From positions 1,612,001 through 1,676,000 of the forward strand of contig NZ_CP025794.1 of the NCBI RefSeq assembly GCF_002906655.1: a stretch of 64,000 bases of DNA. Direction: 5' to 3'. Both the position numbers and the translations under genes were made by a program. The notes under the pieces are model-generated. The model did not search any database. It was not told the DNA's origin and saw only the letters and a list, made by a program, of their open reading frames with translations. This document shows, in pieces, positions 43,135-52,746 of this stretch; within the stretch, counting starts at the first letter, position 1; each line of letters opens with the position of its first letter. The DNA is from Vibrio hyugaensis (GTDB lineage Bacteria; Pseudomonadota; Gammaproteobacteria; Enterobacterales; Vibrionaceae).

Positions 43135-44262
43135 TTGACGGAATTGGCTGTGAATCTTAACAAACTGTATGTCGGTGTGATGTCTGGAACCAGTATGGAT
43201 GGTGTAGATACCGCACTGGTTGAAATTGAAGATAACCGTGTTCGCTTAATCGCACACGATGATTACCCAATGCCCGCTCATATTAAGCAGACGCTTTTGT
43301 CGGTTTGCACTGGGCAAGACACGAATCTAAAAGCCATTGGTGAGCTCGACCATCAACTTGGCCATCTGTTTGCCGATGCGGTTTTACAGGTACTGGATAA
43401 ATCCGGCTATTCCGCAGAGCAAATCCGAGCCATTGGTAATCATGGTCAAACCGTGTTCCATCAGCCAACTGGCGACCTGCCCTTCACCACCCAACTGGGT
43501 GATGCCAACATCATTGCAGTAAAAACTGGCATTGATACCGTGGCAGATTTTCGTCGTAAAGACATGGCGTTAGGTGGCCAAGGTGCACCTCTCGTCCCGG
43601 CTTTCCATAAAAGTATTTTCGCCATGCAAGATTCCACCACCGTGGTGCTTAACATCGGTGGAATTGCCAATATCTCGGTACTGCATCCTGAGCAAGCAGT
43701 GATCGGCTACGATACGGGCCCGGGCAACATGTTGATGGATGCATGGTGTGAACAACACACCGGACAAGGCTTCGACAAAGACGCGCGATTTGCTCTGCAA
43801 GGTAACATCGATGCTGTACTACTGACCCAACTCTTAGCAGAACCTTACCTCGCTATGTCAGCGCCGAAGAGCACTGGCCGAGAGCTGTTCAATATCGGTT
43901 GGCTGCATCATCAGTTAGCTGGCCACAATATCTCAGCACAAGATGTACAACGCACGCTGTGTGAATACTCGGCGAAGACCATTGCAAACGAAGTGGAGAA
44001 ATTCACGTATGGCCAGCAACCACAGCTGTTGGTGTGTGGCGGTGGTGCGAGAAACCCCCTATTGATGCAACGTTTAGCGGAACTTCTGCCGCAGTGGCAA
44101 GTCGCAACAACGGATGATAAAGGTGTCGATGGTGATTACATGGAAGCCATGGCGTTTGCTTGGCTTGCTCAGCGACATATCGACGGGCTGCCAAGCAACT
44201 TACCTGAAGTGACCGGTGCGAGCCGTCTTGCTTCACTGGGTGTACTCTATCCTAAAAACTAA
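43135..44262 (+). CDS. anmK: AnmK, anhydro-N-acetylmuramic acid kinase
   Basis: AnmK opens and phosphorylates 1,6-anhydro-MurNAc to MurNAc 6-phosphate. The ATP motif GVMSGTSMDGVD begins at about residue 14, and NIGGIANIS, GYDTGPGNMLMD and VCGGGARNP follow as in the family. No ATG lies near the required start. The candidates are TTG at 43135 (375 residues), TTG at 43144 or GTG at 43150, the last with GGA 8 bases upstream; the true start is uncertain by five codons. A non-ATG start suggests low expression. murQ follows after 64 bases. Confidence 0.93.
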   Translation: MTELAVNLNKLYVGVMSGTSMDGVDTALVEIEDNRVRLIAHDDYPMPAHIKQTLLSVCTGQDTNLKAIGELDHQLGHLFADAVLQVLDKSGYSAEQIRAIGNHGQTVFHQPTGDLPFTTQLGDANIIAVKTGIDTVADFRRKDMALGGQGAPLVPAFHKSIFAMQDSTTVVLNIGGIANISVLHPEQAVIGYDTGPGNMLMDAWCEQHTGQGFDKDARFALQGNIDAVLLTQLLAEPYLAMSAPKSTGRELFNIGWLHHQLAGHNISAQDVQRTLCEYSAKTIANEVEKFTYGQQPQLLVCGGGARNPLLMQRLAELLPQWQVATTDDKGVDGDYMEAMAFAWLAQRHIDGLPSNLPEVTGASRLASLGVLYPKN

Positions 44263-44320
44263 ATGCGTTGTGCCAGACACAGCGACAAAATAAATCGAAA
44301 TCAGTATTCAAAAGGCTTAA

Positions 44321-45253
<933 letters not shown>

Positions 45254-45295
45254 ATCTTGAGTCCGGCAACTCAAACCTGTCGATACAAGACAAAC

Positions 45296-45326
45296 AAAAA
45301 GGAGACCTCGTGGTCTCCTTTTTTGT
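45296..45326 (+). terminator. Terminator of anmK-murQ (bidirectional)
   Basis: Stem AAAAAGGAGACC / GGTCTCCTTTTT (45296-45307, 45312-45323) with loop TCGT and A/T runs on both sides. It also serves the convergent small gene at 45342. Confidence 0.9.
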
Positions 45327-45341
45327 TTTAGATATCAAGAT

Positions 45342-45671
45342 TTAGTCTTCATACAACCATTCATCAAACTCTTGGTTAAGCTTGTCATTTGCTTTACGTT
45401 TGATGTGATCAGGATTCGTTATGTTCTTAACGTTCTCTACTTTATTGGTGTACTTGCGAGTGGTTTGGTTTACTTCTCGCTTCACTTGGTTCTCGACATA
45501 AGTACCGTCAGTGACTTCTTTAATATTACGCTTGGTATTGTTGATGGTATTGGTAATACGATGCTTATCGTGATCGTATTTACGCTTCATCTTAATCGAC
45601 TCTTTCAACACGTTGGTCGCACCAACCGTTAAGGGCAACAATGCTAATGCGACCAAAAAATACTTCTTCAT
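45342..45671 (-). CDS. Secreted hypothetical protein
   Basis: I do not recognise this family. The 109 residues start with a clear signal peptide (MKKYFLVALALLPLTVGA, cleavage near residue 18). The mature part is very charged and mostly helical, with many Lys, Asn, Thr and Asp and no cysteines. It contains imperfect repeats of a segment like N-T-x-x-x-I-x-x-V and ends in an acidic/aromatic tail (EFDEWLYED). It is probably periplasmic. It stands alone between murQ and the DUF2799 lipoprotein. Confidence 0.65.
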   Translation of the reverse strand: MKKYFLVALALLPLTVGATNVLKESIKMKRKYDHDKHRITNTINNTKRNIKEVTDGTYVENQVKREVNQTTRKYTNKVENVKNITNPDHIKRKANDKLNQEFDEWLYED

Positions 45672-45781
45672 GTTTTCATTTCACTTCTGATTGAATCTCA
45701 AGCCATAAGTACAGCAAAGCAATAAAATCCAAATGTCAGAAGATCAACAAGCAAAACCATAGTCTCGATTATAAAACAGAT

Positions 45782-46126
45782 CTAGTTGCTGTATTCGTTC
45801 CAGCCACGTTGCCATTCCATACGGAATTTTTGTGCCCCAGGCGTTCCCTCACATACACCTTCATAATACTGACCAGACAAGCCCATTTGGTAAGCAAAAT
45901 CAGGATTACAATATTCAGTTACCCCTTCAAGGTAACCTTGGTCATAATCGCCTTGCTTTACATTTCCTAACGAGCGAAGTTCTTTCATGGTACGAGAGGT
46001 ATGCCCAGCGACACCATCTTGATAACCGATCTGGTACCAATCTCCGGACTGCGCCAGTTCTTCCGTTGTTGCCGCACACCCTGCTAGTAAAGCCAGCGCC
46101 AAGCCTAACGTTGCCTTTTTCATCAT
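45782..46126 (-). CDS. DUF2799-type lipoprotein
   Basis: A 114-residue (113 from the second ATG) predicted lipoprotein with lipobox LLAGC (C17 from the first Met). The mature part has repeated GYQDG / GYLEGV / GLSGQYYEGVC motifs, each an aromatic-glycine turn typical of DUF2799 proteins. Function unknown. It is transcribed away from the btsT-like gene, with the 20-bp repeat array between them, so the array could also affect it. Confidence 0.75.
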   Translation of the reverse strand: MMKKATLGLALALLAGCAATTEELAQSGDWYQIGYQDGVAGHTSRTMKELRSLGNVKQGDYDQGYLEGVTEYCNPDFAYQMGLSGQYYEGVCEGTPGAQKFRMEWQRGWNEYSN

Positions 46127-46159
46127 TCTTCCTTAACTAATTGTTTTCAAAACAAGCTT

Positions 46160-46368
46160 ACCACTAAAGCCTGTGCTTTGCCGCTTATCTGTTGATTTCA
46201 CCACTTAACTCTTGAGCTCGCCACTCACCCTTGATAACCACCGCTTAATGGTTAATAGAACCACTCAGCCCTAAGTACTACCACTAGGCAAACGATAAAA
46301 CCACTTAACCGTTATATCGACCACTCGCTTCTCTATTCGACCACTCATCCATAGAGCGAATGCACTTA
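46160..46368 (+). promoter_or_regulatory. Array of 11 BtsR-like boxes, 20-bp period
   Basis: The 8-base motif ACCACTTA and close variants (RCCRCTHR) begin at 46160, 46180, 46200, 46220, 46240, 46260, 46280, 46300, 46320 and 46340, exactly 20 bases apart, and at 46361 (TGCACTTA). The 12 bases between copies are not conserved, so these are repeated protein sites rather than a duplicated unit. E. coli BtsR is known to bind ACC(G/A)CT(C/T)A direct repeats of about this spacing before its pyruvate transporter gene. A TACCAT -10-like hexamer follows at 46383-46388. Confidence 0.85.
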
Positions 46369-46439
46369 ACAAAAGAGATGAATACCATACATCCTGAGCT
46401 TAAAAAATTACCCTACCTAACAAACCAAGGACAATTGCT

Positions 46440-47924
46440 ATGATGTGGTTTCTAACCTGTGTCGCAGCCCTCATCGGCGGATACTTCATCTACGGTGCTT
46501 TCGTTGAGAAGATTTTCGGCATCAATGAGAATCGTCAAACGCCAGCTCATACTAAGACGGACGGCGTTGACTACGTTCCAATGTCAACCAAGCGTGTATA
46601 CCTTGTTCAGCTTCTGAACATCGCAGGTGTTGGTCCTATCTTTGGCCCAATCATGGGTGCCCTATACGGTCCTGCTGCAATGCTTTGGATTGTTGTTGGC
46701 TGTATCTTCGCAGGTGCGGTACACGATTACTTCTCAGGCATGCTTTCTGTTCGTAACGGCGGTGCATCAGTACCAACGATTACGGGTCGCTACCTAGGTA
46801 ATGGCGCAAAACACTTTATGAACATCTTTGCCATTGTCCTATTACTTCTTGTTGGTGTGGTATTCGTGTCAGCGCCAGCAGGCATGATCACAAACCTAAT
46901 CAACGACCAAACCAGCTTTAGCGTAAGCATGACAACCATGGTTGTGTTGATTTTCGCTTACTACATCATCGCGACAATTGTTCCTGTAGACAAAATCATC
47001 GGTCGCTTCTACCCATTGTTTGGCGCGCTACTGATCTTCATGTCTGTAGGTCTAATGACTGCTATTGCTTTCTCTAGCGAACACACTGTAATGGGTGACT
47101 TCCAAGTAAGCGACATGCTGACTAACTTGAACCCGAACGATATGCCTCTATGGCCTGCACTATTTATCACTATCGCATGTGGTGCTATCTCTGGCTTCCA
47201 CGCAACTCAGTCTCCACTGATGGCGCGTTGTATGGAAAATGAGAAGAACGGTCGCTTCGTATTCTACGGTGCAATGATTGGTGAAGGCGTTATCGCGCTA
47301 ATCTGGTGTGCTATCGCTCTGTCTTTCTTCGGCACGCTTGATGGTCTTGCAGAAGCAGTGAAAAACGGTGGCCCTGGTAACGTGGTATACAGCGCTTCAT
47401 TCGGTCTACTGGGTGTATTCGGTGGTGTGATTGCTTTCCTTGGTGTTGTTATTCTACCAATCACATCAGGTGACACCGCATTCCGCTCAAGTCGTCTGAT
47501 TCTTGCTGAGTACTTCGGTATGGAACAGAAAACACTACGTAACCGTCTTCTAATGGCTCTACCACTGTTCGTTATCGGTGGCATTCTGACTCAAGTAGAT
47601 TTCGGTATCATCTGGCGCTACTTCGGCTTCGCAAACCAAACAACAGCAGTAATGATGCTTTGGACTGCGTCGGCTTACCTACTACGTCACAACAAACTGC
47701 ATTGGATTACGACTATCCCAGCAGTATTCATGACAACCGTGTGTGTAACTTTCATTCTAAACAACAGCACGCTAGGTTTTGGTCTGCCAATGCAAATCTC
47801 GACAATCTCTGGCGTTTTGTTCGCTCTTGCTGCAGCGGCTTACGTTATCAAAATCTCGAAAGGCAAAGGTGAGACTGAGCTAGCAGATGACGAGAAGCCA
47901 CAAGCAGCCTCAGAAACCGCATAA
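46440..47924 (+). CDS. CstA-family transporter, BtsT-like (probable pyruvate uptake)
   Basis: A polytopic inner-membrane protein with about 13-14 hydrophobic segments. It matches the CstA/BtsT peptide transporter-carbon starvation family: GVGPIFGPIMGALYGP (near 63-78), ISGFHATQSPLMARC and ITSGDTAFRSSR are family landmarks. At 494 residues it is the short form; E. coli CstA and BtsT have about 700. The start ATG at 46440 (or the next codon) follows AAGGA. A BtsR-type operator array upstream and btsS-btsR downstream make pyruvate the likely substrate; this is inference from context. Confidence 0.88.
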   Translation: MMWFLTCVAALIGGYFIYGAFVEKIFGINENRQTPAHTKTDGVDYVPMSTKRVYLVQLLNIAGVGPIFGPIMGALYGPAAMLWIVVGCIFAGAVHDYFSGMLSVRNGGASVPTITGRYLGNGAKHFMNIFAIVLLLLVGVVFVSAPAGMITNLINDQTSFSVSMTTMVVLIFAYYIIATIVPVDKIIGRFYPLFGALLIFMSVGLMTAIAFSSEHTVMGDFQVSDMLTNLNPNDMPLWPALFITIACGAISGFHATQSPLMARCMENEKNGRFVFYGAMIGEGVIALIWCAIALSFFGTLDGLAEAVKNGGPGNVVYSASFGLLGVFGGVIAFLGVVILPITSGDTAFRSSRLILAEYFGMEQKTLRNRLLMALPLFVIGGILTQVDFGIIWRYFGFANQTTAVMMLWTASAYLLRHNKLHWITTIPAVFMTTVCVTFILNNSTLGFGLPMQISTISGVLFALAAAAYVIKISKGKGETELADDEKPQAASETA

Positions 47925-47973
47925 TGAATACCATCGCTTGCTAACCGATTCATTATCGATGTCTGGATAAACC

Positions 47974-48003
47974 AAGAGCCTGCCCTTTGCAGGCTCTTTT
48001 TGT
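47974..48003 (+). terminator. Terminator of the btsT-like gene
   Basis: Stem AAGAGCCTGC / GCAGGCTCTT (47974-47983, 47989-47998), loop CCTTT, followed by TTTG. It separates the transporter transcript from btsSR. Confidence 0.88.
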
Positions 48004-48062
48004 TTCTCTTCGAAGATTTAATTCACTTACAATAAAAACATCATTTTTAGGTTAGGTTCGCT

Positions 48063-49733
48063 ATGGAACTGATCATCTCCCTTTTGCAACAAATGTGTGT
48101 TTACTTAGTGCTGGCTTATATGCTGAGTAAAACGCCAATCATTCTTCCCCTACTGAGCATTTCTTCTCGCTTAAATCACCGACTCATTTGTTATGTGCTT
48201 TTCTCTGGTTTTTGTATCCTAGGCACCTACTTCGGTTTACAGATCAACGACGCGATAGCAAACACGCGTGCAATTGGTGCCGTGATGGGAGGACTGTTTG
48301 GCGGTCCTGTTGTCGGTTTTGCGGTGGGCTTAACTGGGGGGATTCATCGTTATACTTTAGGCGGTTTTACCGACTTAGCTTGTGCGATTTCCACAACAGC
48401 AGAAGGGCTCATTGGGGGGCTACTCCACGTTTACCTCATTAAGCGTAACAAAGGGGCAATGCTGTTTAACCCGAGCGTAGTATTCAGCATTACTTTTGTT
48501 GCAGAAATCGTTCAGATGGTGCTGCTGCTTGCTGTCGCAAAGCCCTTCGATCAAGCGTATGAGTTAGTGTCGGCCATTGCTGCACCAATGATCATTGCCA
48601 ACTCTGTTGGTGCGGCGTTGTTCATGAGTATTCTGGAAGATCGTAAGACCATATTCGAAAAATACTCGGCCACCTTTTCTCGTCGAGCCTTGAGCATCGC
48701 AGATCGCTCTGTTGGCATTCTTAGCACAGGTTTTAACAGCGAAAACGCCGATAAGATTGCCCGTATTATTTATGAAGAAACGAAGGTAGGCGCGGTGGCG
48801 ATCACCGATCAAGAAAAGATTCTGGCTTTCGTCGGTATCGGCGATGATCATCATAGGCCGAATACTCCTATTTCATCGCAGAGTACGCTCGACTCAATGG
48901 AGAAGAACGACATCATCTACCTTGATGGCAGTGAGCGCCCTTACCAATGTTCATTGGCACAAGACTGTAAACTGGGCTCCGCACTGATAATCCCACTACG
49001 GGCAGGAAAAGAAGTGGTGGGCACCATTAAGCTTTACGAACCAAAACGTAAGCTGTTCTCGACGGCAAATATGTCGATGGCGGAAGGCATCGCTCAGCTT
49101 CTTTCCAGCCAAATTTTGTATGGCGATTATCAGCAGCAGCAAACCCTACTGGCTCAGGCAGAAATCAAACTGCTGCACGCTCAAGTGAACCCACACTTTT
49201 TGTTCAATGCACTTAACACCATCAGTGCCATTACTCGCCGTAACCCTGATAAAGCACGAGAACTGATCCAAAACTTGTCGCACTTCTTCCGCAGTAACTT
49301 AAAACAGAACATCAATACGGTGACGCTGAAAGAAGAGTTAGCACATGTGGATTCTTACCTTTCGATTGAGAAAGCGCGTTTTACTGATCGATTGGAAGTC
49401 GAGATCGACATTGAACCAGAACTGCTCGATATCAAGTTACCGAGCTTTACTCTCCAGCCATTAGTCGAAAACGCGATCAAGCATGGTGTTTCCAACATGC
49501 TAGAAGGTGGCAAGGTAAAGATTTACAGCCAAACACACCCGCAAGGCGCACTGATAACGGTTGAGGACAACGCAGGAAGCTACCAGCCGCCAAAAGAGAA
49601 TCATTCTGGTTTAGGCATGGAAATTGTCGACAAGCGCTTGTCGAATCAATTTGGACGTGATTCAGCGCTAAAAATTAACTATCAACAACACCAATTTACT
49701 AAAATGAGTTTTATCATTCCCTCATCGCGATAA
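48063..49733 (+). CDS. btsS: BtsS-like LytS-type sensor histidine kinase
   Basis: A membrane sensor kinase of the LytS type. The N-terminal half has six membrane segments (about 1-190), then a GAF domain (about 210-355), then a His-kinase with NPHFLFNAL, phospho-acceptor H378, and a HATPase domain containing LQPLVENAIKHG. Length 556 is close to E. coli BtsS (561). R69, R96, C107 and S110 stand where, as I recall, E. coli BtsS has pyruvate-binding R72, R99, C110 and S113, at a constant offset of 3. btsR follows after 33 bases. Confidence 0.88.
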   Translation: MELIISLLQQMCVYLVLAYMLSKTPIILPLLSISSRLNHRLICYVLFSGFCILGTYFGLQINDAIANTRAIGAVMGGLFGGPVVGFAVGLTGGIHRYTLGGFTDLACAISTTAEGLIGGLLHVYLIKRNKGAMLFNPSVVFSITFVAEIVQMVLLLAVAKPFDQAYELVSAIAAPMIIANSVGAALFMSILEDRKTIFEKYSATFSRRALSIADRSVGILSTGFNSENADKIARIIYEETKVGAVAITDQEKILAFVGIGDDHHRPNTPISSQSTLDSMEKNDIIYLDGSERPYQCSLAQDCKLGSALIIPLRAGKEVVGTIKLYEPKRKLFSTANMSMAEGIAQLLSSQILYGDYQQQQTLLAQAEIKLLHAQVNPHFLFNALNTISAITRRNPDKARELIQNLSHFFRSNLKQNINTVTLKEELAHVDSYLSIEKARFTDRLEVEIDIEPELLDIKLPSFTLQPLVENAIKHGVSNMLEGGKVKIYSQTHPQGALITVEDNAGSYQPPKENHSGLGMEIVDKRLSNQFGRDSALKINYQQHQFTKMSFIIPSSR

Positions 49734-49766
49734 GCGCAATAAAAACGCATAAAAAGGTAATGCTGG

Positions 49767-50495
49767 ATGTTAACCGCCCTCGTCATTGATGATGAACAGT
49801 TTGCTCGTGAAGAGCTGGCAGAGCTATTGGACGAAACAGGCCAAATTGAAGTAATAGGCGATGCATCAAACGCCATTATGGGCCTTAAGAAGATCAATGA
49901 GCTCAAGCCCGATGTGGTGTTCCTTGATATCCAAATGCCCCAAGTGACAGGAATAGAACTGCTTGGTATGCTCGACCCAGAAACCATGCCTTATGTTGTG
50001 TTCGTGACCGCGTATGACCAGTATGCGATTCAAGCTTTTGAGGACAATGCGTTCGACTATCTGTTAAAACCGGTTGATCCATGCCGCTTAACAAAGACGG
50101 TGAAACGCTTAAATAAAGTCGTTAGCCAATCAGCTTTGACACAACAAATCTCCAGCATTGCACCTGATAGCCTTGATCAAATCCCATGCATTGGCCACAA
50201 CCGCATTGTGATCATGGCAACCGAAACAGTTGAGTCTGCTTACAGCGATATTAGCGGTGTGCATGTGCGCTCTACCAACCAAACGGCCAGTACACAGTTA
50301 ACGTTGAAAACCTTGGAAGAAAAAACGCCACTGGTGCGTTGTCATCGCCAGTATCTGGTGAGTATCAAAGCCATCAGCGAGATTAGATTATTGGAAAATG
50401 GCCTAGCTGAAATCATCACCAAAACAGGCTTTGAGATCCCAGTGAGCCGCCGTTACTTAAAGGTGCTCAAAGAACTTCTAGGCATCAGTCACTAA
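49767..50495 (+). CDS. btsR: BtsR-like LytTR response regulator
   Basis: A two-domain response regulator. The receiver (about 1-120) has acidic D8-D9, phospho-acceptor D54 in FLDIQMP and the conserved KP near 102. A LytTR DNA-binding domain (about 140-240), with RCHRQYLVSIKAI and the end VSRRYLKVLKELLG, binds direct-repeat sites, which fits the array at 46160. Length 242 agrees with E. coli BtsR. It is translated after btsS and followed by a strong terminator. Confidence 0.9.
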   Translation: MLTALVIDDEQFAREELAELLDETGQIEVIGDASNAIMGLKKINELKPDVVFLDIQMPQVTGIELLGMLDPETMPYVVFVTAYDQYAIQAFEDNAFDYLLKPVDPCRLTKTVKRLNKVVSQSALTQQISSIAPDSLDQIPCIGHNRIVIMATETVESAYSDISGVHVRSTNQTASTQLTLKTLEEKTPLVRCHRQYLVSIKAISEIRLLENGLAEIITKTGFEIPVSRRYLKVLKELLGISH

Positions 50496-50534
50496 GCTCA
50501 GACTCTGGCAGAACTCGTGTAGAAATTCCCAATT

Positions 50535-50564
50535 AAAAAGGCGACCTTGTGGTCGCCTTTTTGA
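50535..50564 (+). terminator. Terminator of btsSR (bidirectional)
   Basis: Stem AAAAAGGCGACC / GGTCGCCTTTTT (50535-50546, 50551-50562), loop TTGT. It also serves convergent ispH. Confidence 0.9.
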
Positions 50565-50578
50565 TGTTTTAATTCGTC

Positions 50579-51550
50579 TTAATCGACTTGCTTAATTTGC
50601 AGCTCTTTTGGCACTTCGAAGAACATGTTCTCTTCACGACCAAGCACTTCGTCTACCGCTTCTGCACCAACCAGCTCTTTGATGCGATCTAGGATTTGGT
50701 TTACCAGCTCTTCTGGTGCAGATGCACCAGCAGTCACACCAACTTTCACTTTGCCTTCAAACCATTCAGGCATGATGTCTTCTGGGCAATCCGTTAGGTA
50801 ACCCGGAGTGCCTAGCTTTTCAGCCAGTTCTTTTAAGCGAGTAGAGTTCGATGAGTTCTTAGAACCCACAACCACCATCACATCAACATCAGCAGAAAGC
50901 TCACGAACGGCATCTTGACGGTTTTGCGTTGCGTAGCAGATATCATCTTTGCGAGGACCTTGGATGTCTGGGAATACGCGGCGTAGCTCTTCAATCACAT
51001 CTGCGGTTTCATCAACAGACAATGTCGTTTGGCTTACGTAATGCAGATCTGAAGGATCTTTTACGATCGCTTTTAGCTTCTCAACATCAGCAGGAGTTTC
51101 GACAAGGTACATGCCGCCGGTCTCACTAGAGTACTGGCCCATTGTGCCTTCTACTTCAGGGTGACCTGCGTGGCCAATCAACACTACTTCCATATTACGA
51201 CGGCTCGCTCGCGCCACTTCCATATGTACTTTGGTTACCAGCGGACATGTCGCATCAAACACCGTAAGATCACGAGATTTCGCTTCTTGGCGAACAGCTT
51301 GTGACACACCATGAGCGGAGAAAATCACAATGTTGTTATCTGGCACTTCGTGCAACTCTTCAACGAAGATCGCACCACGTTGCTTCAGGCCTTCAACCAC
51401 AAAACGGTTGTGTACCACTTCATGTCGAACATAGATTGGTGGCTGATACATCTCTAGCGCACGCTCTACAATGCTAATCGCGCGGTCAACACCAGCGCAG
51501 AAACCACGTGGGTTAGCTAACAGGATTTTCATTTCATTGCTCATGGACAT
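50579..51550 (-). CDS. ispH: IspH, 4-hydroxy-3-methylbut-2-enyl diphosphate reductase
   Basis: IspH is the last enzyme of the MEP isoprenoid pathway and carries a 4Fe-4S cluster. The ligand Cys lies in NPRGFCAGV (C18), [11 protein letters not shown] and in the segment ending in TDCPEDI. The proton-donor motif region [11 protein letters not shown] and the C-terminal KNSSNSTRL follow. Length 323 counts from ATG at 51550; a start six codons later (MKILLANP) would match the enteric protein better. It lies 17 bases after fkpB. Confidence 0.96.
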   Translation of the reverse strand: MSMSNEMKILLANPRGFCAGVDRAISIVERALEMYQPPIYVRHEVVHNRFVVEGLKQRGAIFVEELHEVPDNNIVIFSAHGVSQAVRQEAKSRDLTVFDATCPLVTKVHMEVARASRRNMEVVLIGHAGHPEVEGTMGQYSSETGGMYLVETPADVEKLKAIVKDPSDLHYVSQTTLSVDETADVIEELRRVFPDIQGPRKDDICYATQNRQDAVRELSADVDVMVVVGSKNSSNSTRLKELAEKLGTPGYLTDCPEDIMPEWFEGKVKVGVTAGASAPEELVNQILDRIKELVGAEAVDEVLGREENMFFEVPKELQIKQVD

Positions 51551-51567
51551 TTTCTTTATTTGATTCG

Positions 51568-51999
51568 CTATTCTACTGACAAAATTTCGACTTCGAAAGT
51601 CACGTCTTGTCCCGCTAATGGATGGTTAAAGTCCACGGTCACTGAGTCACCAGCAATCTCAGTGATAATACCTGGAATTTCCATTCCATCTGGGCCACTA
51701 AACGCCATAATCGTACCGACTTCCACTTCTGACTCACCCACGAACTTAGTACGATCCATATGGTGGATATGATCTGGGTTCGGCATACCAAAGGCGTCTG
51801 CCGCTTTTAGTTCAATGGCTTTTTTCTCGCCTACTTGTAAGCCTAGTAGGCATTGCTCGAAGTTCTCACTCAAGCTACCATCGCCCATAACGAACTTAGC
51901 AGGCTTGCCCATATTGTGTGTACTGTCCGCTACAGAGCCATCTTGCATTTTGATGGTGAAGTGCAGCGTTACTGCTGAATCTTGATTTATTGTTGTCAC
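51568..51999 (-). CDS. fkpB: FkpB (SlpA), FKBP-type peptidyl-prolyl isomerase
   Basis: A 143-residue SlyD-type FKBP with an insert-in-flap domain. The FKBP core is visible in [18 protein letters not shown] and the flanking [17 protein letters not shown], with the flap insert between (about 68-122). It lacks SlyD's His-rich tail. Together with ispH it is the end of the conserved ribF-ileS-lspA-fkpB-ispH order, but here a terminator and an ERIC element separate it from lspA, so fkpB-ispH need their own promoter. Confidence 0.93.
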   Translation of the reverse strand: MTTINQDSAVTLHFTIKMQDGSVADSTHNMGKPAKFVMGDGSLSENFEQCLLGLQVGEKKAIELKAADAFGMPNPDHIHHMDRTKFVGESEVEVGTIMAFSGPDGMEIPGIITEIAGDSVTVDFNHPLAGQDVTFEVEILSVE

Positions 52000-52038
52000 G
52001 TTACTGCTTCCTTGAAGTCATTATTGTTTTTCTTGGTG

Positions 52039-52167
52039 TATACCCTAAATAGTTGGAGTTGCGGCTAGGCGACAAGATAATTCCTCCCTATGAGCATAGT
52101 GCGCTATGTGATTAGGGGGAATTATCGCAGTCAACAACGCTGCAGCTTCAAATATGACGGGTATACT
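52039..52167. repeat. ERIC (intergenic repeat unit) element
   Basis: A 129-bp element bounded by GTATACCC and GGGTATAC. The ends TATACCCTAAATA-GTTGGAGTTGC and GCAGCTTCAAATATGACGGGTATA closely follow the ERIC/IRU consensus of enterics and vibrios. The interior contains inverted segments (ATAATTCCTCCCTA against TTAGGGGGAATTAT), so the whole RNA would fold into one long hairpin. It is inserted between fkpB and lspA. Confidence 0.9.
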
Positions 52168-52168
52168 A

Positions 52169-52201
52169 AAAAGCGTCGCCAGAATCAACCGACGACGCTT
52201 A
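52169..52201 (-). terminator. Terminator after lspA
   Basis: Minus strand AAGCGTCG (52201-52194), 14-base loop, CGACGCTT (52179-52172) then TTT. The loop is long, so strength is moderate. It ends the ribF-ileS-lspA transcript before the ERIC element. Confidence 0.7.
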
Positions 52202-52226
52202 GGGTTATTCGATATATCGCAAAAGA

Positions 52227-52733
52227 TTACTTGTCCGCGTCCTTTTTGCGGAAGCCATCAAGAATGATCATTGCCGCACCAATACAGATGGTGGTATCTG
52301 CAAGGTTGAATGCTGGCCAGTGGTAGTTACCCCAGAAGAAGTCTAGGTAATCAACAACAAAGCCGTGAACGACGCGGTCAAACACGTTACCCACTGCACC
52401 ACCAATAATCAGTGCGTAAGCGATGTTGTTCCATTTTTCCTTTGCTGGAAGCTTGCTCATCCAGTAGGTCAAAAGACCTGTCACAACAAACGCGATACCT
52501 GTGAACAACCAGCGCTGCCAACCCGCCTGATCGCTCAAGAAGCTGAAAGCGGCACCGTAGTTATGAACATAAAGTAGGTTGAAGAATGGCAGCACCTCAA
52601 TTCGGTTTGCCCATCCGTAGCCCATGTTATCCATCACCACCAATTTGATGCCAATATCTGCAATAAATACCAGAATTGCTAACCACAGCCAGCGAACTCC
52701 AGATTGCTTTAACGTCAGTGCTTTTTCACTCAT
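52227..52733 (-). CDS. lspA: LspA, lipoprotein signal peptidase II
   Basis: LspA is an inner-membrane aspartyl protease that removes signal peptides from prolipoproteins after Lgt has acted. Four membrane segments are evident. The catalytic aspartates are D119 in NVFDR and D146 in FNLADT. Length 168 is typical. It lies 73 bases downstream of ileS with a strong inverted repeat between. Its substrates in this window include BamD and the DUF2799 lipoprotein. Confidence 0.96.
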   Translation of the reverse strand: MSEKALTLKQSGVRWLWLAILVFIADIGIKLVVMDNMGYGWANRIEVLPFFNLLYVHNYGAAFSFLSDQAGWQRWLFTGIAFVVTGLLTYWMSKLPAKEKWNNIAYALIIGGAVGNVFDRVVHGFVVDYLDFFWGNYHWPAFNLADTTICIGAAMIILDGFRKKDADK

Positions 52734-52746
52734 TACTTTACCTACA

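Noticed and set aside
46160..46368. The 20-bp periodic array as a CRISPR or simple tandem duplication
   Set aside because: The conserved part is only 8 bases and spacers of 12 bases are too short for CRISPR. The gaps share no sequence, so a slipped tandem repeat does not explain it either.
48022..48029. Single BtsR-like half box (TTCACTTA) before btsS
   Set aside because: One degenerate 8-base match without a phased partner is expected by chance; autoregulation is not supported.
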